Positions 30,064 through 37,598 of a stretch of DNA of 64,000 nt are shown here, in pieces (the stretch's first letter is position 1; each line of letters opens with the position of its first letter). Where the stretch lies: positions 156,501 through 220,500 of the forward strand of contig JACKPC010000003.1 of the NCBI GenBank assembly GCA_024233835.1. Reading direction: 5' to 3'. This stretch comes from Leptospiraceae bacterium. GTDB lineage: Bacteria > Spirochaetota > Leptospiria > Leptospirales > Leptospiraceae. The notes below the pieces were generated by a model. It was given only the letters and a program-made list of their open reading frames with translations, was not told the DNA's origin and made no database searches. Both the position numbers and the translations under genes were made by a program.

Positions 30064-30341
30064 AAACGTCCTCTGAGCTTAAAAACAATCTGTTAGAATA
30101 GGCCCATGTTTAAAAGCAAAAAATCACCTGAATGAAACCCGGAAAATGAAGGCCAATGAATCTCTAAAAATACCCAACAAGAGCCATTAACCATAATATG
30201 AGACATAAAAACTTATATTCGCTATCATTCAGATTATGAACTTTAAAATTATTCTACTTTCTTGATTTGTAAAGTATTTTTTATCTGCCAAAAATTCTGT
30301 TCTCTCCGATGTTTTTATTAGTTATTAGGGGAATTTTAATT

Positions 30342-31496
30342 ATGCTGCATACACAGCTCAAAAGAGATTTAGAGAGAGTCGAATTTGGAGAATTTTGGAC
30401 ATCAAAACAAAGACAGTCACATAACATTCACTATGCGGTTAGTTACAGGGCTTCCTTTAAACCGGAACTTCCTTCTTTTTTTATTAATGAGTTTCTAAAT
30501 AAGAAAAGCAGAGTTATCCTGGATCCATTTGGTGGAAGGGGTACAACTACATTAGAAGCTAATTTATTAGGACATTATGCAATTCATAATGATATAAGTC
30601 CTATATCAATTTTCCTGGCAAGTTCAAGACAGACAATTCCTTCCCTTGCAGACCTGGAAAACAAACTTAATTCTCTCGACCTTTCAAAAAAAGTAAAAGA
30701 ATCCAAAGAAGATGAAGGTCTCCTCGCTTTCTTTCATAAAGATACTTTAAAGGAAATAAAAAACTTAAAACAGCTTTATAAAAAAGATTCTTCAGCAGAA
30801 ATGCAGTATATTATGTTAACTGCTCTTTCTCGATTACACGGACATAGTCCGGGCTTCTTTTCGGTTTATACCTTCCCCCAATTTTCGATTTCTCCGGAAG
30901 CTCAGAAGAAAAACAATATTAAAAGAAATCAAACTCCGGAATACAGAGCCGTGAAACCGAGAATACTGGCGAAGATGAAGAGAGATCTTTCAAGTCCCTT
31001 ACCTCCTTTTTATCATGAATTTGCAAGGCACAATATCTACAGTAATCATTCTGCGACAAACATGTTTTCCCTGTCAGATTCGATAGCCGATTTGGCTGTA
31101 ACCTCTCCTCCATTTTTGGATAAGGTAGATTACATACAGGACAATTGGATGAAAACCTGGTTTTTAGGTTATGATAAAGAAGATGTAAAAGACATTTCTA
31201 TTATACATAATCTTGATTCCTGGACCTCTTTTATACAGGCAACACTCAAAGAGTGTTCAAGGGTAATGAAAAAGAAAGCCCTGTTTGTTATTGAGGTTGG
31301 AGAAGTAAAAAAAGGAAAAGAGATGATAAATCTTGATGAACTCGTAATTCAAGCTTCAAAAAATACAAATATGAACTGGGTTAAAACCTATATAAATTCA
31401 CAATCCTTCACCAAACTTTCTAACTGCTGGAATGTTTCGAATAATAAATTAGGAACCAATACAAACCGTTGTGTCGTATTTGAAAACTTAAAATGA
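30342..31496 (+). CDS. orphan DNA (amino) methyltransferase
   Basis: With the ATG at 30342 (AGGGGAA eight bases upstream, better than the ATG at 30309) the protein has 384 residues. Motif I is VILDPFGGRGTTTLEA (59-73) and the catalytic motif IV is TSPPFLDKVDY (254-264), the SPP(F/Y) form used by N4-cytosine and some N6-adenine enzymes. The order I then IV, with ~180 residues between, resembles the alpha-type arrangement with an internal target-recognition region. No restriction endonuclease is adjacent, so it is an orphan enzyme or part of a less obvious system. It is convergent with, and five bases from, the operon of the large STAND protein. Confidence 0.82.
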   Translation: MLHTQLKRDLERVEFGEFWTSKQRQSHNIHYAVSYRASFKPELPSFFINEFLNKKSRVILDPFGGRGTTTLEANLLGHYAIHNDISPISIFLASSRQTIPSLADLENKLNSLDLSKKVKESKEDEGLLAFFHKDTLKEIKNLKQLYKKDSSAEMQYIMLTALSRLHGHSPGFFSVYTFPQFSISPEAQKKNNIKRNQTPEYRAVKPRILAKMKRDLSSPLPPFYHEFARHNIYSNHSATNMFSLSDSIADLAVTSPPFLDKVDYIQDNWMKTWFLGYDKEDVKDISIIHNLDSWTSFIQATLKECSRVMKKKALFVIEVGEVKKGKEMINLDELVIQASKNTNMNWVKTYINSQSFTKLSNCWNVSNNKLGTNTNRCVVFENLK

Positions 31497-31501
31497 AACC
31501 T

Positions 31502-32020
31502 CTATTTTAACTTTAAACGAGGAGGATGAAAATCATCCTCCTTCTGAACCTCGAACGAAAACCCACATAAAATTTTCCCCCGGTATAAAATCTGGAAAAA
31601 CCAGGTTCCGATTTTCATTTCTTCTTCCTGATCAAATGAGAAAATCATAAAAGATTCGGCCACGCCATTCTCCGGAAGAATCTTACTCGATATCTGAATC
31701 AATTCTCTCTGCTTTTTCCCCTGAGAAGGAAATAAGATTCGCTCTTCAACTGTATCCAGGTGTCCGTCAGTATAAATGTTATAAAGTTTATATATAATAC
31801 CAAAGTTCAAACCCAAAACCGGATCTATGTGGCTTGTTTTCTGAATAAGGTGAACAGATTTATATCTTTTCACTAACTTTTCTTCTTCAAAGCTATAAAA
31901 TGTATTTCCCTGTGGTTCTAAAATACCATATGCTTCTATCCTGCAAAAAACTTCTTCCGAATAAAGACCAAATACTATTCCAAGGTAAAAAACAATAAAG
32001 CCCAGAATTATTAAACGCAT
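31502..32020 (-). CDS. small exported protein, possibly DUF3859
   Basis: A 172-residue protein with a signal peptide (MRLIILGFIVFYLGIVFGLYS). The mature part begins RIEAYGILEPQGNTFYSFEE and has GLNFGIIYKLYN, a pattern similar to DUF3859 beta-sandwich proteins, plus a GTWFFQILYRGKILCGFSFEV strand pair at the end. Its function is unknown. Its start lies inside the end of the 1643-residue gene (10-base overlap), so the two are translationally coupled. That is odd, because one product is exported and the other looks cytoplasmic. Confidence 0.65.
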   Translation of the reverse strand: MRLIILGFIVFYLGIVFGLYSEEVFCRIEAYGILEPQGNTFYSFEEEKLVKRYKSVHLIQKTSHIDPVLGLNFGIIYKLYNIYTDGHLDTVEERILFPSQGKKQRELIQISSKILPENGVAESFMIFSFDQEEEMKIGTWFFQILYRGKILCGFSFEVQKEDDFHPPRLKLK

Positions 32021-35000
32021 TCAGGAAGCCTTTCCCAATCCTGTTTTATAAAACTTAAAATCTTCCGTACAGCGAGAGATAAAACAATATCAGAAGAATT
32101 TTGAAAATCTTTCACAGAAAATAAGATATTATTCATATCATCGAGAATTTTCTCCATTAAGCTTTTGTCGTTTAATTTCACAATAAAGAGATAGGGTGTA
32201 TAACGAACCAACTTGGCTCTGGATCGACTGTAATTTTCAAAAACGGGAATTCTTCTCTTATATTCTTCTACTTCAAAATCTCCGGGATAAGATAAGATAA
32301 ATTTAGACGACAAAATTTCTCTTGCAAGTATTTTGGCACTTTCAGTTCCTTCAGTATTTAATTGCTTTCCCGGCCAATTATAATCTTCCCAGGAAGGATT
32401 ATATTGTAATAAAATACTTTCTTTATATTTTATCAAAACATAAACAACATTTTGTGTTTCTACATAAGCTCTATTTTTATCAATTTCTCGTTTCCAGTTT
32501 GGTATTGAAAGATTAGGGGCTAATCTCTCATATAAGGTAATAGAGATGGGTAAATTTTTTGTTAAATAATTCGCCAGCTCAGTTGCAAATTTCTCATTAA
32601 GTCCAAGATTGTATAATTCATCCCCTGAAGGTAAAACAGATAATAACGATTGATAGGCTTCATAGTCAACCGGATTAGAAAGTCTATTATAGTAAGTTAT
32701 TATATAAGGAATCCAAACCGATAGTATAGCTTTCCGATTACCGAGTTCTGTAGCATAAAATGATAACCATTTTGCAATTAAAGATGAGAACCTCCTAAAA
32801 GAACTTATATCTTGAATTCTAAAAGTGGCAAGTGCCCGAATAGCTGTATTTAAGTAATGCTTATCATGCTGCACAATCTCAGTAAAAAGATCATACACAG
32901 AAATAATATTGTCATAGTTGAGATCTTTATTTAATTCAAAAACACTACCATACAGTACAAGAATTCTATCAATGTTTTCATGAGTATAAATTGAAAGATT
33001 TTTTGAAAAAGTTCCAATACAGGGAAAAATAAAAGTTTTAGTAAACTTTTCTCCTTTTCGTGTATCTCCATTTTCTAAGTATAATAGAAATTTAGAAAAT
33101 TCATATTCAGACATATTCAAATAGAATGTTGCAATTTCTTCCCGACTAACTTTTTCTACCTGACTAATCCAACTTTTGGCATCTTCGGAATAGTCAACAT
33201 TTTGAAGCCTTCTATGAAAAGCCTCTATTTCATGGTGCATTTTGTTCTTATCACTAGAATCCAAACGTTCCAGACTATCCGACAATTCATTGAGATACTT
33301 AATCAGTTTAGATGGAACATAAGGTAGAGCCGGAATTGTTTTTGAAAAGATACGTAAAATAGGTACGGGATAAAGACGAAATTTTTTCAGTAAAGACTCA
33401 AATAAATATTCAAACCCGTCTTTATTCTTCAAATTGAACTGATGCCTCGCAATATTAGAAATTAAATACTCTGTTGTGTTTTCTGTTATTTTATATAAAT
33501 TCGATTCCAACCAGTTCGCAACTTCCTGCTTTTCGTCCCTACTATAGCTCCATTCACGAACAATTCGGCCAGAATTCAAAAAGGGCAAGACATCCGGGTA
33601 TACAAAGGAAAGTCTTGTGTTATGGTTTTGAAAAAACTTTACTTTCATGCCGGAGATAATAAAGCTTTTCACATTCGCTTCCGTTACATCTCTTATTTCA
33701 AGTGGAATACTTTCCAGAACATCAATAATAGAAAGAATATTTGTAGAAGCTGTATTCATCATACCGGAAATAGAATAAGCCAGATCTCGAATAACCTCCA
33801 GAGATAACATACAGTCTTTCTGAATTTCTTTAAACTTATTATGAACATAGGCCTGCATAATATCGAACCAGAGAATAAAATCTTGCGTTCCGATAATTTT
33901 ATTCTGCATCACTTCGGCAAAAAGTCGTAAGAAACCGGGTTTTTCGACTATCTCCAGGGCTTTACCGCTAAGCTCTCCCCTGATTTTATATTTTCGGAAA
34001 TAGTTTTGAATGAGTAAGTTTTGGTGAACTCCTTTTGCCTGTTCCATATTAGAATAATAAGTGAAACGTCTTTTAGATTCATCAAGATAATTTCTAAAAG
34101 CTATGTGGTTTACAAATTCATCTCCTTCTAAAACTTCATCCCAAAACCAGGGCTCTCCTGTTACCAACACTTTCACTTTACTATCTTTTACCTGTCGTAA
34201 CAGCACCTTTAAGGCATCCCTGGCAAGTGTAGGTTTAGAATTATCGGTAATATTTTCCATAATGATACAAAAGGGAATATCTTTCCCTTTCAAATCGGAT
34301 TCACTAATTTTTTCGACCCAATCTCCCGAAAGTTTTAAACTTAATTGTATCTTTTTCAAATAACCAAGTTCATCTTCAAGGTATTCCTTACCCTGAATAA
34401 AAATAAAAGGAAATTCAACCTCTCCCCTTATAAAATAAGAATGCAATAGCCAACTCTTTCCGCTTCCCTGTTCATCGAGTATAAAGAATACTGAATAATC
34501 ATTTTGTGAAAGGAAAGAGGTTATTCTGGATTTTAAATGAGGAAAGTAATCAACAAATAACTCAGTATCTATGCGACTTCCCGGATTTTCTAAATCATAT
34601 AGTTTATTAACCTGTTCACAACGAGAAATTAATTTATCTACCGGACTCTTATTATCTTTGTTAGAATATTGCTCCTGAGTTCTATTTGTAAATATACGGG
34701 TTTCTATAAAATCCTGAAAGCGTTCCACCCGATTCATGGATCGGGCTGCCCATATAAGTGCAATGTAGCGACTTAAGTTACTTTCTTTTTGAAACTTCTG
34801 AAATGATATACCAAATATGCCCAGGGCAAAATAATAATTCTTAAGCCAGAGAAAATCAGAAAAATCACCCGGTAAATAATTTGCAATTAGTTCATGGATA
34901 ATGGTTCTTAATTCTAAGAGAATAAAATCTCCCGAAAAAAGAGAGGAACTCTTCAATTGAAATAACTCTTCTTCCCAATCAAGAATAAACTCCAATTCGC

Positions 35001-36942
35001 TATTCTGTATCTCTTTGCAATCAAGAGGAATACCCAGAGTATTATGCAAATAAGAAGTTAAAAGGATGGTTACCAGTTCAATTTCTAATCTGGCAAGATC
35101 AAAAAACAAATTTCCATCCAAGCCGGTGTCATAAAAATCTATTAGAATAGGATAATATTTACTGGCTTCCGATCTACAGAAAAGAAGGTTCGATGGATTG
35201 AAATCACCATGTAAAAAAGAAGTATTGATAATCCTACCGGAACGCTTCAAAAGAGATTCAAGATAATAGCCAGTTTCAAAGGAGTTTGCCCCCTCCCCCC
35301 CTTCCCGCAAAAAAGAGCTCAAGGAAAGCTTCTCTGCCTTTTTCCAGAGCCACTCGGTTTCTTCCTTAATTTTCTTTAAAAAATGTTTTCGGTAAGGTTG
35401 CCCCTGCCCTTTTGCAACATATAACTCCCAGGCTTTATCATCTCCTAATATAACAGCTTCCTGCTGGCTTAACTGACATACTACATCACATCTATATTGA
35501 AGTTCTGAGCCTTTCTGGGTAAACCAGGCTTTTACAGTAAGCTCAATATGTGAGTTATTTCTTTTTAAATCATAACTAATTACATTTTTCTTGGGAATTT
35601 TAATTAAATTTTTATCAGTAAAGATTTTACCGGAAGGTAAAATTTTCCCATCCAAAAACCAGCGGGGTGGCAAAAAATGGTCAAAGGCATTCTGGTATTC
35701 AGTATGTAATCTCAAGAATGGCTTGCTCTCAGTCTGATAAACTTTACTGAAAAGCCAGTTTAAAATTTCTCTTAGTGCTTCTAAAAGTAAAGATTTTCTT
35801 TGAATATCATCAGAAATAGAATAAACACCGGAAGTAAATAATTGTCGCAAGGAATTCATCTCTCTTGCATTCGCAAAATCATCCGCCGGTTGAAGTTCCA
35901 AAAATCCATTCTCCTGTATTAGAATTTGTTCACATTTTGGAGAAGCGAAGACTGCATGCAGTCTCTCATTTTCAATAAAGTTTGTATATTCTTTTTGAAT
36001 TCTGAGATAGAAATCATACTTTAAAATTCGGCTAACGCTTTCATGACCTTTTCTCGCACGAATTTGAAAAACTAAAGCTCCCGTTTTTCCTTCATTGAAT
36101 ACGTTTTGAATACTAATACGATAGTATTTTTTTACACGGGCATAATATTGAAGATCGGAAAATAAGGATTTATGATAACCGGAACTGGCTTCTTCTAAAA
36201 GATCAAAATGTTCGATTTCAATTACATCATCTGTTTTTATAGCAGAGATAATTTCGTGTTCTATCTTTTTCGTTTCCAGCTCGCTCAATTGCCAGCTTTT
36301 GCGAAACCTATCCAGTATCCGCCTTTCTACATCATCAATAAAACCATAAGAAGCCTGGTTATTAACAGCCAGAATAACCTCTTCCCGGTAAGCTTTTAAA
36401 TTCTGCTCCTTAGCATAATCAAAAGAATCTTTCTCCTGCAAGGACAACTGCTGCAGAACACTCGAAACAAGACTACTTAAAGGAACCGAAAGAGAGTCTC
36501 TATAATCCGGTCTAGCTTTACTCAGTTCAATCCAGCGAATATCCGGTGAAGTAAGGCGACTTTTTCCGCTTTCTTTCAGGTATAAAAAAAAGGGATAGAA
36601 AATATACCGGGTTTTCTCTCCACTGGTATGGCTTTTCCTTTCGAAACGGAACATTCCGGGATCGATTAGCTCAAGCTCAAAATCCAGACCTCCGAGGATA
36701 TCCAATTCTTTCTCGGTAATCCTGTATGCGGCCCGAAGAGGCTCTTCCTCTCCAATTTGGAGCTTACCACCAACAAAAGAAATATCTCCCCAATTAGGAT
36801 TATAACGCAGAAGTATTTTTTCCTTGTACTTAATAATAATGAGAACTGACTTTCTTATATCCATTCGGAAACTCTGTTTAGAAGTAATTACAGTAGGCTT
36901 TTGGCTGTAAAGGAAGTTTTTTAGACGAATAGATAGAAGCAT
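32011..36942 (-). CDS. giant Nudix-like / APH-kinase-like / STAND ATPase / Nudix-like protein
   Basis: A 1643-residue protein without membrane segments. Residues ~28-145 are a Nudix-like domain (IIKYKEKILLRYNPNWGD, then GGKLQIGEEE). Residues ~300-630 contain an aminoglycoside-phosphotransferase/kinase-like fold with FLHGDFNPSNLLF (577-589) and PILIDFYDTG (598-607). Residues ~790-1000 are a P-loop NTPase of the STAND/NACHT type with Walker A DEQGSGKS (823-830) and a Walker-B-like FCIIMEN (891-897). A long helical region follows. Residues ~1499-1610 are a second Nudix-like domain very similar at its start to the first (IKYKESILLQYNPSWED). Both Nudix boxes lack key glutamates. The architecture fits a large NTP-dependent sensor or conflict protein (inference). 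A second possible start is the ATG at 36864. Confidence 0.78.
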   Translation of the reverse strand: MLLSIRLKNFLYSQKPTVITSKQSFRMDIRKSVLIIIKYKEKILLRYNPNWGDISFVGGKLQIGEEEPLRAAYRITEKELDILGGLDFELELIDPGMFRFERKSHTSGEKTRYIFYPFFLYLKESGKSRLTSPDIRWIELSKARPDYRDSLSVPLSSLVSSVLQQLSLQEKDSFDYAKEQNLKAYREEVILAVNNQASYGFIDDVERRILDRFRKSWQLSELETKKIEHEIISAIKTDDVIEIEHFDLLEEASSGYHKSLFSDLQYYARVKKYYRISIQNVFNEGKTGALVFQIRARKGHESVSRILKYDFYLRIQKEYTNFIENERLHAVFASPKCEQILIQENGFLELQPADDFANAREMNSLRQLFTSGVYSISDDIQRKSLLLEALREILNWLFSKVYQTESKPFLRLHTEYQNAFDHFLPPRWFLDGKILPSGKIFTDKNLIKIPKKNVISYDLKRNNSHIELTVKAWFTQKGSELQYRCDVVCQLSQQEAVILGDDKAWELYVAKGQGQPYRKHFLKKIKEETEWLWKKAEKLSLSSFLREGGEGANSFETGYYLESLLKRSGRIINTSFLHGDFNPSNLLFCRSEASKYYPILIDFYDTGLDGNLFFDLARLEIELVTILLTSYLHNTLGIPLDCKEIQNSELEFILDWEEELFQLKSSSLFSGDFILLELRTIIHELIANYLPGDFSDFLWLKNYYFALGIFGISFQKFQKESNLSRYIALIWAARSMNRVERFQDFIETRIFTNRTQEQYSNKDNKSPVDKLISRCEQVNKLYDLENPGSRIDTELFVDYFPHLKSRITSFLSQNDYSVFFILDEQGSGKSWLLHSYFIRGEVEFPFIFIQGKEYLEDELGYLKKIQLSLKLSGDWVEKISESDLKGKDIPFCIIMENITDNSKPTLARDALKVLLRQVKDSKVKVLVTGEPWFWDEVLEGDEFVNHIAFRNYLDESKRRFTYYSNMEQAKGVHQNLLIQNYFRKYKIRGELSGKALEIVEKPGFLRLFAEVMQNKIIGTQDFILWFDIMQAYVHNKFKEIQKDCMLSLEVIRDLAYSISGMMNTASTNILSIIDVLESIPLEIRDVTEANVKSFIISGMKVKFFQNHNTRLSFVYPDVLPFLNSGRIVREWSYSRDEKQEVANWLESNLYKITENTTEYLISNIARHQFNLKNKDGFEYLFESLLKKFRLYPVPILRIFSKTIPALPYVPSKLIKYLNELSDSLERLDSSDKNKMHHEIEAFHRRLQNVDYSEDAKSWISQVEKVSREEIATFYLNMSEYEFSKFLLYLENGDTRKGEKFTKTFIFPCIGTFSKNLSIYTHENIDRILVLYGSVFELNKDLNYDNIISVYDLFTEIVQHDKHYLNTAIRALATFRIQDISSFRRFSSLIAKWLSFYATELGNRKAILSVWIPYIITYYNRLSNPVDYEAYQSLLSVLPSGDELYNLGLNEKFATELANYLTKNLPISITLYERLAPNLSIPNWKREIDKNRAYVETQNVVYVLIKYKESILLQYNPSWEDYNWPGKQLNTEGTESAKILAREILSSKFILSYPGDFEVEEYKRRIPVFENYSRSRAKLVRYTPYLFIVKLNDKSLMEKILDDMNNILFSVKDFQNSSDIVLSLAVRKILSFIKQDWERLPECV

Positions 36943-37128
36943 CTATTCTTAAAATAGATTTAATATAGGGTTTGAGCCTATTAGAGACATAATATTTTAA
37001 AAAATATCCATTCGTTTTCTAAAAATTTGACCGAGAATATTTACATAAAAGGTATTATGCGACCTTCATGCAATACGGAAGTTAATAAAAAATTTAGTAA
37101 AAAAATTTCCTTTTTTAAAAATAATTTA

Positions 37129-37157
37129 TTGACTAATCTTAAAAAGTGTTATATGAT
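37129..37157 (+). promoter_or_regulatory. sigma70-type promoter of the 46-residue gene
   Basis: TTGACT (37129-37134) and TATGAT (37152-37157) are 17 bases apart in AT-rich DNA. The predicted start of transcription (about 37164) leaves a leader of ~25 bases containing AGAGG before the ATG. Confidence 0.65.
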
Positions 37158-37188
37158 GTTCCTATAAATTCGATAGCAGAGGTTAAAG

Positions 37189-37329
37189 ATGACTAAACTT
37201 CAAAGACTAAGAAACGATCTGGCAATCCTGAAAAGCAGGTTTAGAAAATGTAAAAATCCGGAAGAAATTCCACTATATAGAGCACTTATTAATACAGCAG
37301 AGAGAGATCTAAGAGCTATGATGAAATAA
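37189..37329 (+). CDS. 46-residue helical protein of unknown function
   Basis: An ATG at 37189 opens a 46-codon frame beginning MTKLQRLRNDLAILKSRFRK and ending RDLRAMMK, with AGAGG six bases upstream and a well-spaced promoter. The peptide is basic and predicted to be almost wholly alpha-helical, with leucine/isoleucine spacing that could form a short coiled coil or helical hairpin around the NPEEIP turn. It is not related to anything I recognise. It stands alone, with structured RNA and a strong terminator downstream. It is divergent from the giant STAND gene 247 bases away. Confidence 0.62.
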   Translation: MTKLQRLRNDLAILKSRFRKCKNPEEIPLYRALINTAERDLRAMMK

Positions 37330-37366
37330 TCCTTTGTCTTGTCAGTCAGTACCCTAACCCCTTCTG

Positions 37367-37433
37367 CCGGAGACCGCAGGTTTTGAAAAGTCTTGACTCC
37401 CTCTCCCTCCGAAAAGAAGCCTGCGGTTTCCGG
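37367..37433 (+). other. long-range RNA stem in the 3' part of the small-gene transcript
   Basis: CCGGAGACCGCAGG (37367-37380) pairs with CCTGCGGTTTCCGG (37420-37433), 14 pairs with a single G-U, enclosing a 39-base loop. ATTCTTTTTTG follows, so it could itself terminate transcription or form a structured 3' UTR or small RNA. Confidence 0.55.
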
Positions 37434-37528
37434 ATTCTTTTTTGAAATTATCAGTAGTTTCATCATATTTCTCCGGACGCTGCGAAGAAACGGCAGCTAA
37501 TCTTCTCCTTGATCACTTCTCCTTAATT

Positions 37529-37548
37529 GAGTGCCCGAAAGGGCACTC
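37529..37548 (+). terminator. intrinsic terminator with GNRA tetraloop
   Basis: GAGTGCCC, GAAA, GGGCACTC is a perfect 8-bp stem closed by a GAAA loop, followed by CTTCTTTTCTT on the plus strand. It would end the transcript that starts near 37164. On the minus strand no T-run follows, so it is not a good terminator for the TonB receptor gene. Confidence 0.75.
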
Positions 37549-37598
37549 CTTCTTTTCTTAACTACGCATAACGACTATACTTTTACCTAAAGTCTGGT

